Assembly (NCBI RefSeq): GCF_000284255.1
Contig: NC_017075.1
Span: 4,836,001 to 4,900,000, forward strand
Direction of reading: 5' to 3'
Origin: Rubrivivax gelatinosus IL144
GTDB taxonomy: Bacteria; Pseudomonadota; Gammaproteobacteria; Burkholderiales; Burkholderiaceae_C
Length of the DNA stretch: 64,000 nt
The notes below the pieces were generated by a model. It ran no database searches. It was not told the origin of the DNA and was given only the letters and a program-made list of their open reading frames with translations. Shown here piece by piece: positions 19,600 through 29,810 of the stretch (its first letter is position 1; each line of letters starts with the position of its first letter). The translations under genes were made by a program, and so were the position numbers.

Positions 19600-20559
19600 T
19601 CAGGCGACGAGCGCCAGCGGCCCGCCGCAGGCGGCCAGCCAGGGGTCGCGGTCGTCACCGCCGAAAGCCTGGATCAGGAACTCCAGCAGCGCGCGCGTTC
19701 GCGCCGGCACGTGCTTGCGGCTGGGCATCGCGGCCCAGATCGACAGCCCCGACAGCCGCCAGGCCGGCAGCACACGCTCCAGGCGGCCGTCGGCCAGCAC
19801 CTCCTCGAGCACCAGCGTCGGCAGCGCGGCGACGCCGAGCCCGGCGACCGCTGCGGCGAGCTGGGTCTGCACGTCGTCGCAGCGCAGCACCGGCGCACGT
19901 TCGGGCATCACCGTCTCGGTGGCTTCGCTGGCACCGGCTTCGCCGCCCCGGAAGAAGACCAGCCCGCGCGGCTGCGCCGCCGGTTGGAACAGCAGCTCGT
20001 GGCGCGCCAGATCGCGCGGATGGCGCAGCCGGCCATGGCGCGACAGGTAGCCGGGGGCGGCGCAGAGCAGCACCTCGGAGCGCGCCAGCCGGCGCGCGAC
20101 GAAGTCGCCGTCGATCGGGTCGCGCAGCGTCAGCAGCGTGACGTCGTAGTCCTCGTCGACGGTCTCGACGCGCCCCGGCGCCGTCAGCTCCAGCGCCAGC
20201 TTGGGGTGCTGGGCGGCGAAACGCGGCAGGTGGCGCACCAGCTGGTGCGCCGCCAGCGCCGACGGGCACAGCAGGCGCAGCGGCCCGCTCAGCTCGCGCG
20301 TCGCTTCGCCGGCCAGCGCGTCGGCCTCGTCGACCTCGGCCAGGATGCGCCGCGAACGTTCCAGGTAGCTCTCGCCGACCTCGGTCAGCGCGACACGGCG
20401 TGTCGTGCGGTTCAGCAGCCGCGCGCCCAGGTGGGCCTCGAGTTCGGCGACGACCCGCGTGACGACCGGCGGCGCCATGTCCAGCGCCCGTGCCGCACGC
20501 GCGAAGCCGCCTTCGTCGACGACGCGCACGAAGACCTTCATCGCGCGCAGCTGGTCCAT
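19600..20559 (-). CDS. LysR-family transcriptional regulator
   Basis: This is a LysR regulator of 319 residues. The N-terminal winged helix-turn-helix is typical: MDQLRAMKVFVRVVDEGGFARAARALDM, then VTRVVAELEAHLGARLLNRTTRRVALTE. A substrate-binding co-inducer domain follows from about residue 90. It sits 19 bases downstream of the M20 peptidase on the same strand, so that gene may be a target. The effector is unknown. Confidence 0.9.
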   Translation of the reverse strand: MDQLRAMKVFVRVVDEGGFARAARALDMAPPVVTRVVAELEAHLGARLLNRTTRRVALTEVGESYLERSRRILAEVDEADALAGEATRELSGPLRLLCPSALAAHQLVRHLPRFAAQHPKLALELTAPGRVETVDEDYDVTLLTLRDPIDGDFVARRLARSEVLLCAAPGYLSRHGRLRHPRDLARHELLFQPAAQPRGLVFFRGGEAGASEATETVMPERAPVLRCDDVQTQLAAAVAGLGVAALPTLVLEEVLADGRLERVLPAWRLSGLSIWAAMPSRKHVPARTRALLEFLIQAFGGDDRDPWLAACGGPLALVA

Positions 20560-20578
20560 CGTGGCCTCCGGCCCTGGC

Positions 20579-22027
<1,449 letters not shown>

Positions 22028-22136
22028 GGGCGGCTCCTGCGTGAATCGGGCAATCCCGCCAGTGTAGGCCTGCGCCCCCGCGGGCCGAGGGGAAGCCGGG
22101 CTTCGCAGCGCCGGGGGCCGCCGCTATCCTGGGCCG

Positions 22137-22970
22137 ATGACGACCGACTTCTTCCGCCTCGAGCTCGCCGACACCGGCGTCGCCCACCTGCAGCTCGCGC
22201 GCCCCGAGCGGCTGAACACGATGACGCCGGCCTTCTTCCCGGCGCTGCGCGAGGTCGTCGAGTCGCTCAACGCCGAGGGCCGCACGCGCGTGCTGGTGAT
22301 CTCCTCGACCGGCAAGCACTTCAGCGCCGGCATGGCGCTGGACGTCTTCGCCAGCGACCTGTCGCTGCTGGACACCGGCAACGCGCGCCGGCGCCTGGCC
22401 TTCCAGGACTCGCTGCGCCAGCTGATGCGCTGTTTCGACGTGCTGGAATCGGCGCGTTTCCCGGTCATCGCCGCGGTTCAGGGCGGCTGCATCGGCGGCG
22501 CGCTCGACCTGGCGGCGGCCTGCGACCTGCGTGTCTGCTCTGCCGACGCCTTCTTCACCGTGCAGGAGATCCAGATCGGCATGGCCGCCGACCTGGGCGT
22601 GCTGCAGCGCCTGCCGAAGATCGTGCCGCCGGGCGTCGCCCGCCAGATGGCCTACACCGGCGAACGGCTGGGTGCCGAGCGCGCGCTGGCCATCGGCCTG
22701 GTCAACGCCGTGCTGCCCGACGCCGCGGCGACGCTGGACCACGCGCTGACGCTGGCCGCCGAGATCGCCACCAAGTCGCCGCTGGCCGTCGCCGGCAGCA
22801 AGCTGGCGCTGAACTACGCCATCGACCACCCGACGGCCGACGCGCTGGAGCAGATGGCGCTGCTGCAGAGCGCGATCTTCGACATCGGCGAGATGGCCAA
22901 GGCGATCCAGGCCTGGCAGACCAAGGCCGACGCCGGCTTCGACCCGCTGGCGCCCGTCCCGCGCGTCTAG
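22137..22970 (+). CDS. Crotonase-family enzyme, probably delta(3,5)-delta(2,4)-dienoyl-CoA isomerase
   Basis: This enzyme probably isomerises 3,5-dienoyl-CoA during breakdown of unsaturated fatty acids with odd-position double bonds. It has 277 residues of crotonase fold. FSAGMALDVF and QGGCIGGALDLAAACDLR form the oxyanion hole. The acidic residues that distinguish dienoyl-CoA isomerases from plain hydratases are in place: Asp in AACDLRVC, Glu in FTVQEIQIG and Asp in MAADLGVLQRLPK. The last four bases overlap the end of the convergent CaiB gene. Confidence 0.82.
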   Translation: MTTDFFRLELADTGVAHLQLARPERLNTMTPAFFPALREVVESLNAEGRTRVLVISSTGKHFSAGMALDVFASDLSLLDTGNARRRLAFQDSLRQLMRCFDVLESARFPVIAAVQGGCIGGALDLAAACDLRVCSADAFFTVQEIQIGMAADLGVLQRLPKIVPPGVARQMAYTGERLGAERALAIGLVNAVLPDAAATLDHALTLAAEIATKSPLAVAGSKLALNYAIDHPTADALEQMALLQSAIFDIGEMAKAIQAWQTKADAGFDPLAPVPRV

Positions 22971-24151
22971 CCTTCGATCTTGCGCTTCGCGCGCAGCGGC
23001 GCCAGCACCTCGTCGGTGTCCTGGCCCAGCGTCGGCGCGTTGCGGCGGTGGCCGCCCGGCGTGCGCGACAGCTTGGGCACGATGCCGGGCACCGTCAGCG
23101 TGCTGCCGTCGTCCAGCGTCACCGGCAGCAGCATCTCGCGCGCGGCGTAGTGCGGGTCGTGGGCGATGTCGGCGGCGGTGTAGATGCGCCCGCCGGGCAC
23201 CGCGGCGGCGTCCAGCGCCGCCAGCACCTCGTCGACCGTGCGCGTGGCGGTCCAGGCGCCGATCGCGGCGTCGAGTTCGGCGACCCGCGCGACGCGGCCG
23301 GTGTTGTCGGCCAGTTCCGGGTCGGCGGCCAGGTCCTCGCGGCCGATGGTCTTCATCAGCCGGCGGAAGATGCTGTCGCCGTTGCCGGCCACCAGCACCT
23401 GGCCGTCGCGGCAGACGTAGGCGTTGGTCGGCGCGATGCCCGGCAAGGCGCTGCCGGCCGGGCCGCGCACGGCGCCGAAGGCGCTGTACTCGGGCAGCAG
23501 GCTTTCCATGCAGTTGAACACCGCCTCGTAGAGCGCGACGTCGATGATCTGGCCGCGGCCGCTCTTCTCGCGCTCGTGCAGCGCCATCAGCACGCCGATG
23601 ACGCCGTGCAGCGCCGCCAGCGTGTCGCCGATCGACACGCCGACGCGCACCGGCACACGCCCGGGCTCGCCGCTCAGGTGGCGCAGGCCGCCCATCGCCT
23701 CGGCGACGACGCCGAAGCCGGGTTTGTCGCGATACGGCCCGGTCTGGCCGTAGCCGCTGACCCGCAGCACGATCAGCCGCGGGTTGGCCTCGGCCAGCGC
23801 CTCGGGCGCGAGGCCGAAGCCCTCCAGCGCGCCGGGGCGGAAGTTCTCGATCAGCACATCGGCTTCGAGCGCCAGCTCACGCACCAGCGCCTGGGCCTCG
23901 GGGTCCTTCAGGTCCAGCGCCACCGAACGTTTGTTGCGCGACTGCACCTGCCACCAGACCGAGGTGCCGTCCTTCAGCAGCCGCCAGCGACGCAGCGGGT
24001 CGCCGCCGTCGGGCGGCTCGATCTTGACGACCTCGGCGCCGAAGTCGGCCAGCGTCTTGGCGGCAAACGGCCCGGCGATCAGCTGGCCGAGTTCGAGCAC
24101 CTTGAGCCCGGCGAGCGGGCCCGGCGACAGCGAGGCGTGGGGCGTCTGCAT
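22967..24151 (-). CDS. CaiB/BaiF (family III) CoA transferase
   Basis: This 394-residue protein is expected to move CoA between carboxylic acids. Typical family stretches are GLKVLELGQLIAGPFAAKTLADFGAEVVKIEPP at the N-terminus (its first part is the signature), RNKRSVALDLKDPE, YGQTGPYRDKPGFGVVAEAMGG and the C-terminal LGQDTDEVL. It follows metW by 13 bases and may be read from the metX promoter, but no methionine role is known for this family. Donor and acceptor cannot be read from the sequence. Confidence 0.9.
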   Translation of the reverse strand: MQTPHASLSPGPLAGLKVLELGQLIAGPFAAKTLADFGAEVVKIEPPDGGDPLRRWRLLKDGTSVWWQVQSRNKRSVALDLKDPEAQALVRELALEADVLIENFRPGALEGFGLAPEALAEANPRLIVLRVSGYGQTGPYRDKPGFGVVAEAMGGLRHLSGEPGRVPVRVGVSIGDTLAALHGVIGVLMALHEREKSGRGQIIDVALYEAVFNCMESLLPEYSAFGAVRGPAGSALPGIAPTNAYVCRDGQVLVAGNGDSIFRRLMKTIGREDLAADPELADNTGRVARVAELDAAIGAWTATRTVDEVLAALDAAAVPGGRIYTAADIAHDPHYAAREMLLPVTLDDGSTLTVPGIVPKLSRTPGGHRRNAPTLGQDTDEVLAPLRAKRKIEG

Positions 24152-24164
24152 GCGCCCAGTCTAG

Positions 24165-24749
24165 TCAGCTGCGTTCGAACTTGAACACCGCCACGCTGGC
24201 CAGCAGGTTGGGCAGCGTGCGCACGACACGCCCGTCCTGCAGCCCGAAGGCGTCGCTGATCTGCAGCCCGTTCTTGCGCGCCAGCACCTCGAAGTCGGCG
24301 TAGGTGCCGACGCGGATGTTGGGCGTGTCGTACCACTCGTAGGGCAGGGCGCGCGTCACCGGCATGCGGCCGCCGACGACACGCACGCGGTTGGGCCAGT
24401 GGGCGAAGTTCGGGAAGCTGACGATGCCGATGCGGCCGACGCGCACCGTCTCGTGCAGCATGCGCTCGGCATTGCGCAGGTGCTGCAGGGTCTCGATCTG
24501 CAGCACGACGTCGAAGCTCTGGTCGTCGAACAGCGCCAGCCCTTCTTCCAGGTTGAGCTGCACGACGTTGACGCCGCGCTGCACGCAGGCGAGCACGTTG
24601 GCGTCATCGATTTCGATGCCGTAGCCGGTGCAGCCCTTGTGGCGCTGCAGCCAGGCGAGCAGCTCGCCGTTGCCGCAGCCCAGGTCGAGCACGCGGCTGC
24701 CGTGCGGCACGAGGTCGCCGATGATCTGCAGGTCGCGGCGTTCAGACAT
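24165..24749 (-). CDS. metW: Methionine biosynthesis protein MetW
   Basis: MetW is a SAM-dependent-methyltransferase-fold protein that accompanies MetX in many Proteobacteria and is needed for full homoserine acyltransferase function. The product is 194 residues, with the motif [18 protein letters not shown] near residue 18 and the typical start [17 protein letters not shown]. It overlaps metX by eight bases, so the two are translationally coupled and share the SAM-II riboswitch. Confidence 0.95.
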   Translation of the reverse strand: MSERRDLQIIGDLVPHGSRVLDLGCGNGELLAWLQRHKGCTGYGIEIDDANVLACVQRGVNVVQLNLEEGLALFDDQSFDVVLQIETLQHLRNAERMLHETVRVGRIGIVSFPNFAHWPNRVRVVGGRMPVTRALPYEWYDTPNIRVGTYADFEVLARKNGLQISDAFGLQDGRVVRTLPNLLASVAVFKFERS

Positions 24750-25896
24750 GGGCGGCCTCCGTCTTCACGGCGCCGACCCGCGCGGCGACGGTCTCGAAGT
24801 AGGCGCGCATCGCCTGGTGGTAGCGCGGGTCCTCCAGCAGGAAGGCGTCGTGGCCGTGCGGGGCGGCGATCTCGGCGTAGCTGACGGCTATGCGGTTGTC
24901 GACCAGCGCCTTGACGATCTCGCGCGAACGCGCCGGCGAGAAGCGCCAGTCGGTCGTGAAGCTGACGACGAGGAACCGTTTGTCGCGTGCCGGCGCGAAG
25001 GCCGCCGCGAGCTTGCCGCCGTGCTCGCGCGCCGGGTCGAAGTAGTCCAGCGCGCGCGTGATCAGCAGATAGGTGTTGGCGTCGAAGTAGGCGCTGAACT
25101 TGTCGCCCTGGTGGCGCAGGTAGCTCTCGATCTGGAACTCGATCTCCTGCGTGCTGTAGCCCAGCTCGGCGGCGCGCAGCTCGCGGCCGAACTTGGCCTC
25201 CATCGCGTCGTCGGACAGGTAGGTGATGTGGCCGATCATGCGCGCCACGCGCAGGCCGCGTTTGGGCACCACGCCGTGTTCGTAGAAGTGGCCGCCGTGG
25301 AAGTCGGGGTCGGTGACGATGGCGCGGCGCGCGACCTCGTTGAAGGCGATGTTCTGCGCCGACAGGTTGGGCGCGGTGGCCACCGCGATGCAGTGCTCCA
25401 GCCGCTCGGGGTGGCGCATCGCCCAGGACAGCGCCTGCATGCCGCCCAGGCTGCCACCCAGCACCGCGGCCAGCTTGGGGATGCCCAGGCGCTCGACCAG
25501 CCGCACCTGCGCGTCGACCCAGTCCTCGACGGTGACGACCGGGAAGTCGGCGCCCCAGGCCTTGCCGGTGGCCGGGTTCAGGTGCGTCGGCCCGGTCGAG
25601 CCGAAACACGAGCCCGGGTTGTTGACGCCGATGACGAAGAAGCGCTCGGTGTCCAGCGGCTTGCCGGGGCCGACCAGGTTGTCCCACCAGCCGGTGGCGC
25701 CGCGCTCGTCGACGCCGGCGACGTGGTGGCTGGCGTTGAGCGCATGGCACACCAGCACCGCGTTGCTGCGCTCGGCGTTAAGCCTGCCGTAGGTCTCGTA
25801 GACCAGCGAGTAGGAAGGAAGCGACGCCCCGCTGCGCAGCGGCAGCGGCTCGTCGAAGTGCATCGTCTGGGGAGTGACGCGTCCGACCGAAGCCAT
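24742..25896 (-). CDS. metX: Homoserine O-acyltransferase MetX
   Basis: This enzyme acylates homoserine with acetyl- or succinyl-CoA, the committed step of methionine synthesis. It has 384 residues of alpha/beta-hydrolase fold, with the nucleophile in [14 protein letters not shown], catalytic Asp in [14 protein letters not shown] and His in [12 protein letters not shown]. The chosen start ([20 protein letters not shown]) aligns with other betaproteobacterial MetX proteins. No ribosome-binding site stands free before it: the ATG directly abuts the T-run of the upstream terminator. A later ATG (MHFDEPL, at 25863) is possible but less likely. Confidence 0.95.
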   Translation of the reverse strand: MASVGRVTPQTMHFDEPLPLRSGASLPSYSLVYETYGRLNAERSNAVLVCHALNASHHVAGVDERGATGWWDNLVGPGKPLDTERFFVIGVNNPGSCFGSTGPTHLNPATGKAWGADFPVVTVEDWVDAQVRLVERLGIPKLAAVLGGSLGGMQALSWAMRHPERLEHCIAVATAPNLSAQNIAFNEVARRAIVTDPDFHGGHFYEHGVVPKRGLRVARMIGHITYLSDDAMEAKFGRELRAAELGYSTQEIEFQIESYLRHQGDKFSAYFDANTYLLITRALDYFDPAREHGGKLAAAFAPARDKRFLVVSFTTDWRFSPARSREIVKALVDNRIAVSYAEIAAPHGHDAFLLEDPRYHQAMRAYFETVAARVGAVKTEAAHV

Positions 25897-25935
25897 AAAA
25901 CAAAAACCCGGCGCCGCCGTCAGCGGGCACCGGGT
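25897..25935 (-). terminator. metX: Intrinsic terminator of the metX riboswitch
   Basis: Read leftward, ACCCGGTGCC pairs with GGCGCCGGGT across a 10-base loop and runs into TTTTTGTTTT, which touches the metX ATG. The 5' arm overlaps a competing small hairpin CACCG-AGACC-CGGTG (25928-25942), a natural antiterminator. Together they form a classic expression platform. Confidence 0.85.
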
Positions 25936-25943
25936 CTCGGTGT

Positions 25944-25997
25944 CCTCTTTAGCGGCATTTGTTAAAGCGCCCGCAATCAGGAAACAAATCGGCGCTG
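25944..25997 (-). promoter_or_regulatory. SAM-II (SAM-alpha) riboswitch upstream of metX
   Basis: Leftward, the sequence shows the SAM-II architecture. Stem P1 is AGCGCC (25991-25996) with GGCGCT (25966-25971). The loop begins GATTTGTTT, and its ATTTGTT pairs with AACAAAT (25957-25963) to form the pseudoknot. The conserved tail GCCGCTAAAGAGG follows. SAM-II binds S-adenosylmethionine and lowers expression of methionine genes. The terminator between aptamer and ATG suggests transcriptional control. SAM-II is best known from Alphaproteobacteria. Confidence 0.88.
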
Positions 25998-26005
25998 GAG
26001 CGGGC

Positions 26006-26011
26006 AGTATA
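26006..26011 (-). promoter_or_regulatory. -10 element of the metX transcript
   Basis: TATACT on the minus strand matches five of six -10 consensus positions. Initiation about seven bases on would begin the RNA almost exactly at the SAM-II aptamer. The -35 region (GGCTGA-like, overlapping the end of the AraC gene) is weak. Confidence 0.5.
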
Positions 26012-26012
26012 C

Positions 26013-26027
26013 GCCCCGCTCCGGGGC
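26013..26027 (-). terminator. Short hairpin after the AraC-type regulator
   Basis: GCCCCG and CGGGGC form a perfect 6-bp stem with a 3-base loop, right after the regulator stop codon and before the metX -10. It could weaken read-through into metX. There is no T-run. Confidence 0.35.
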
Positions 26028-26028
26028 C

Positions 26029-26964
26029 TCAGCCGCTGCGCGCCAGCGTCTCGGACGGGCGTTCGCCGAACTGCCGGCGGTAGTCGGCGGCGAAGGCGCT
26101 GAGGTTCCAGAAGCCCCAGGCCTGGGCCGCGGCCTGCACCGTCTGTCCCGGGCGGCCGGCGCGCAGCAGGCGGCGCACGGCGTTCAGCCGCACGCTGCGC
26201 AGATAGGCCAGCGGCGTGACGCCGGCCTCTTCCTCGAAGGCGTACTGCAGCGTGCGCCGGCTGACGTGCAGCGCCGCGCAGAGTTCGGCGACGCCGGGCA
26301 CCCGCTCGGGCGAGGCCGCCACCAGCGCATGCGCCTGGGCGACCAGATGGCGGCGCGACGCGGCGTTGCCACGCTCGCGCGGCACGGCGCGCGCGGCCAG
26401 CAGCCCGGCCACGGTGTCCAGCAGCGCCGACGGCGGCGGCGCCTGGCCGGCGGCGGCCAGCGCCAGGATCGCGCGCGCCAGCGCCAGCGCGTCGCGGCGC
26501 TGCGCCGGCTCCAGCGGCCACCAGGCGGCCTCGCGCGACTCGGGCTGGGGCAGCGCCGGCGCGTGCCGCGCCAGCAGCGCACGCGAGACGACGATGCCGA
26601 CGATCGAATGCCCCGCCGGGCTGACGAGCTCGAAGCTGCCGTCGGTGCCGCTGGCCATCACCGCGCCGGCGCCGACCCGCCGGCCGTTCAGCCGCGAGCC
26701 GTCGTCGGCTTCGGTCAGCCCGCACCAGACGGCGTCGCGCCAGACCTCGCAGCGCTGGCGCAGGCGCTGGCTGGTGCGCTCGCGGAAGAGCTGCACGCCA
26801 TCGGCCAGCGCCTCGTCGAGCCGGCCGTCGAAGCGGCCTTCGCCGAGCTGGTCGTACTCCTGGCGCCAGCCGCTCAGGTGCGCGGCGTGCTCGTCGACGT
26901 CGTGGGCGGCGCGGCTGGCGGCGCGCCATGGTGCGTTCTGCACACGGTTCGTGCTTTGCAACAT
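26029..26964 (-). CDS. AraC-family regulator, EutR-like
   Basis: This transcription factor has 311 residues. The C-terminal AraC domain has two helix-turn-helix units, VAELCAALHVSRRTLQYAFEEEAGVTPLAYL (its core VSRRTLQYAF) and AAAQAWGFWNLSAFAADYRRQFG. The FWNLSAFAADYRRQFGERP motif resembles EutR, the activator of ethanolamine genes. It is divergent from the ethanolamine permease-eutBC operon, which strongly suggests ethanolamine control. Ligand and operators are inferred. Confidence 0.82.
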   Translation of the reverse strand: MLQSTNRVQNAPWRAASRAAHDVDEHAAHLSGWRQEYDQLGEGRFDGRLDEALADGVQLFRERTSQRLRQRCEVWRDAVWCGLTEADDGSRLNGRRVGAGAVMASGTDGSFELVSPAGHSIVGIVVSRALLARHAPALPQPESREAAWWPLEPAQRRDALALARAILALAAAGQAPPPSALLDTVAGLLAARAVPRERGNAASRRHLVAQAHALVAASPERVPGVAELCAALHVSRRTLQYAFEEEAGVTPLAYLRSVRLNAVRRLLRAGRPGQTVQAAAQAWGFWNLSAFAADYRRQFGERPSETLARSG

Positions 26965-27049
26965 TGCCGATTCCCGCTAACGCGCAGCCCGACCGCGCTT
27001 CTACGCTTGCCCTGGAGCAAGGGCCGCGCCCGGCCCGGAGGGATTTCAG

Positions 27050-28408
27050 ATGTCGCAACCCGCACTGAACAAAACGCTGTCGACCTGGCAGCTCTGGGGC
27101 ATCGCCGTCGGGCTGGTGATCTCCGGCGAGTATTTCGGCTGGAGCTACGGCTGGGCCAGCGCCGGCACGATCGGTTTTCTCGTCACCGCGGTGTTCATCG
27201 CGCTGATGTACACGACCTTCATCTTCAGCTTCACCGAGCTGACGACCTCGATCCCGCACGCCGGCGGCCCCTTCGAATACGGCCGCCGCGCCTTCGGCCC
27301 CACCGGCGGCTACCTCGCCGGCTACGCGACGCTGGTCGAGTTCGTCTTCGCGCCGCCGGCCATCGCGCTGGCGATCGGCTCCTACCTCGCGGTGCAGTTC
27401 CCGGGGCTGGACCCGAAGATCGCCGCGGTCGGCGCCTACGCGATCTTCACCGTCGTCAACATCCTCGGCGTGCAGATCGCCGCGACCTTCGAGCTCGTCG
27501 TCACCGTGGTCGCGATCTTCGAGCTGCTGGTCTTCATGGGCGTCGTCTCGCCGGGCTTCTCGCTCGCCAACTTCGCCAAGGGCGGCTGGGCCGGCAGCGA
27601 CGGCTTCCACCTCGGCGCCATCGGCGGCATCTTCGCGGCGATCCCGTTCGCGATCTGGTTCTTCCTGGCGATCGAAGGCGTGGCGATGGCCGCCGAAGAG
27701 GCCAAGGATCCGAAACGTTCGATCCCGCGCGCCTACATCGGCGGCATCCTGACGCTGCTGGTGCTGGCCATCGGCGTCATGGTCTTCGCCGGCGGCGCCG
27801 GCGACTGGACCAAACTCTCCAACATCAACGACCCGCTGCCCCAGGCGATGAAGCTGATCGTCGGCGAATCCAGCGGCTGGCTGCACATGCTGGTGTGGCT
27901 GGGCCTGTTCGGGCTGGTGGCCTCGTTCCACGGCATCATGATCGGCTACTCGCGCCAGATCTACGCGCTGGCGCGCGCCGGCTTCCTGCCGGGCTCGCTG
28001 GGCGCGGTGCACCCGCGTTTCAAGACGCCGCACCGGGCCATCGTCGCCGGCAGCGTCGTCGGCCTGCTGGCCATCTTCAGCGACGAGTGGCTGCAGTTCG
28101 GCGGCCAGACGCTGACCGCCAACATCGTCACGATGAGCGTCTTCGGCGCGATCGTGATGTACATCGTCAGCATGGCCAGCCTGTTCAAGCTGCGCCGCAG
28201 CGAACCCGAGATGGCGCGCCCGTTCAGCGCGCCGCTGTTCCCGTGGTTCCCGGGTTTCGCGCTCGGCGCCGCCGTGCTCTGCCTGGCGACGATGAGCTAC
28301 TACAACCCGCTGATCGCGGCGCTGTTCGGCGGCCTGGGCGCGGCCGGCTGGCTGTGGTTCAAGCTCGCCGGCAAGCTGAGCCCGGTGCTGCCGGCGACGG
28401 CCGCCTGA
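27050..28408 (+). CDS. eat: Ethanolamine permease (APC family)
   Basis: This inner-membrane amino acid/polyamine/organocation transporter has 452 residues and about 12 hydrophobic helices. The start MSQPALNKTLSTWQLWGIAVGLVISGEYFGWSYG carries the GEYFGWS signature of ethanolamine permeases. IPFAIWFFLAIEGVAMAAEE is the conserved APC helix 6-type segment. It opens the operon, with eutB four bases downstream and eutC overlapping eutB. Together they import ethanolamine and split it to acetaldehyde and ammonia. No microcompartment shell genes are present. Confidence 0.92.
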   Translation: MSQPALNKTLSTWQLWGIAVGLVISGEYFGWSYGWASAGTIGFLVTAVFIALMYTTFIFSFTELTTSIPHAGGPFEYGRRAFGPTGGYLAGYATLVEFVFAPPAIALAIGSYLAVQFPGLDPKIAAVGAYAIFTVVNILGVQIAATFELVVTVVAIFELLVFMGVVSPGFSLANFAKGGWAGSDGFHLGAIGGIFAAIPFAIWFFLAIEGVAMAAEEAKDPKRSIPRAYIGGILTLLVLAIGVMVFAGGAGDWTKLSNINDPLPQAMKLIVGESSGWLHMLVWLGLFGLVASFHGIMIGYSRQIYALARAGFLPGSLGAVHPRFKTPHRAIVAGSVVGLLAIFSDEWLQFGGQTLTANIVTMSVFGAIVMYIVSMASLFKLRRSEPEMARPFSAPLFPWFPGFALGAAVLCLATMSYYNPLIAALFGGLGAAGWLWFKLAGKLSPVLPATAA

Positions 28409-28412
28409 GACC

Positions 28413-29810
28413 ATGGCCTACGCGCACGTCGTCGGCGGCTCGCGCCACGTCTTCGAGGACCTGCGCACCCTGATGGCGCGCGCGACGCCGGCGCGCTCGG
28501 GCGACGAGCTGGCCGGCGTCGCCGCCGCCAGCCGCGCCGAACGCGCCGCCGCCCAGCACGCGCTGGCCGAGCTGCCGCTGGCGACCTTTCTCGACGAAGC
28601 CGTCGTGCCCTACGAGGACGACGAGGTCACGCGGCTGATCGTCGACAGCCACGACGCCGCGGCCTTCGCGCCGGTGGCGCACCTGACGGTCGGCGGCTTT
28701 CGTGACTGGCTGCTGTCCGACGCCGCCACCGAACCGGTGCTCGCCGCGCTGGCGCCGGGGCTGACGCCCGAGATGGCGGCCGCGGTCAGCAAGATCATGC
28801 GCAACCAGGACCTGGTGCTGGTGGCGCGCAAGTGCCGCGTGCGCACGCGCTTTCGCGACACGATCGGCCTGCCCGGGCGCATCGCGACGCGGCTGCAGCC
28901 CAACCACCCGACCGACGACGCCGCCGGCATCGCCGCCAGCGTGCTCGACGGCCTGCTGCACGGCAGCGGCGACGCCGTCGTCGGCATCAACCCGGCCAGC
29001 GACAACGTCGCCCAGGTCACGCGGCTGGTGCAGATGCTCGACGCGGTGATCTCGCGCTGGCAGATCCCGACCCAGAGCTGCGTGCTGACGCACGTGACGA
29101 ACACGCTGCGCTGCATCGAAGCCGGCGCGCCGGTGGACCTGGTGTTCCAGTCCATCGGCGGCACCGAGGCGACGAACCGCAGCTTCGGCATCGACCTCGC
29201 GCTGCTCGCCGAGGCCCGCGCCGCGGCGCTGTCGCTGCAGCGCGGTGCGCTGTTCGACGACGGCACCCGCGGCGAAAACGTCATGTACTTCGAGACCGGC
29301 CAGGGCAGCGCGCTGTCGGCCGGCGCGCACCACGGCTGCGACCAGCAGACGATCGAGGCGCGCGCCTACGCCGTCGCACGCCACTTCGGCCCGCTGCTCG
29401 TCAACAGCGTCGTCGGCTTCATCGGCCCGGAGTACCTCTACGACGGCAAGCAGATCCAGCGTGCCGGGCTCGAAGACCACTTCTGCGCCAAGCTGCTGGG
29501 CCTGCCGATGGGCTGCGACGTCTGCTACACCAACCACGCCGAAGCCGACCAGGACGACATGGACACGCTGCTGACGCTGCTCGGCGTCGCCGGCTGCAGC
29601 TTCGTGATGGGCGTGCCCGGTGCCGACGACGTGATGCTGAACTACCAGACGACATCGTTCCACGACGCGCTCTACCTGCGCCGTGTGCTGGGGCTCAGGC
29701 CCGCGCCCGAGTTCGAACGCTGGCTGGAGGCGATGCAGATCACCGAACCCGGCGCACCCGACCGATTGCTCGCCGGCCTGCCGCCGGCTTTCGCCCGGAT
29801 CGCCGGATGA
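28413..29810 (+). CDS. eutB: Ethanolamine ammonia-lyase large subunit
   Basis: EutB is the catalytic subunit of the adenosylcobalamin-dependent lyase that converts ethanolamine to acetaldehyde and ammonia. At 465 residues it is standard length. Diagnostic stretches are GLPGRIATRLQPNHPTDD, GDAVVGINPASDN, FQSIGGTEATNRSFGID, YFETGQGSALSAGAHHG and LPMGCDVCYTNHAEADQDD. The next gene starts within the stop codon (ATGA). The cell must make or import vitamin B12 for this activity. Confidence 0.97.
   Translation: MAYAHVVGGSRHVFEDLRTLMARATPARSGDELAGVAAASRAERAAAQHALAELPLATFLDEAVVPYEDDEVTRLIVDSHDAAAFAPVAHLTVGGFRDWLLSDAATEPVLAALAPGLTPEMAAAVSKIMRNQDLVLVARKCRVRTRFRDTIGLPGRIATRLQPNHPTDDAAGIAASVLDGLLHGSGDAVVGINPASDNVAQVTRLVQMLDAVISRWQIPTQSCVLTHVTNTLRCIEAGAPVDLVFQSIGGTEATNRSFGIDLALLAEARAAALSLQRGALFDDGTRGENVMYFETGQGSALSAGAHHGCDQQTIEARAYAVARHFGPLLVNSVVGFIGPEYLYDGKQIQRAGLEDHFCAKLLGLPMGCDVCYTNHAEADQDDMDTLLTLLGVAGCSFVMGVPGADDVMLNYQTTSFHDALYLRRVLGLRPAPEFERWLEAMQITEPGAPDRLLAGLPPAFARIAG

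Noticed and set aside
26965..27049. Sigma-54 promoter before the ethanolamine permease
   Set aside because: No GG-N10-GC pair with the right surroundings is present; only TTGC-like fragments occur.
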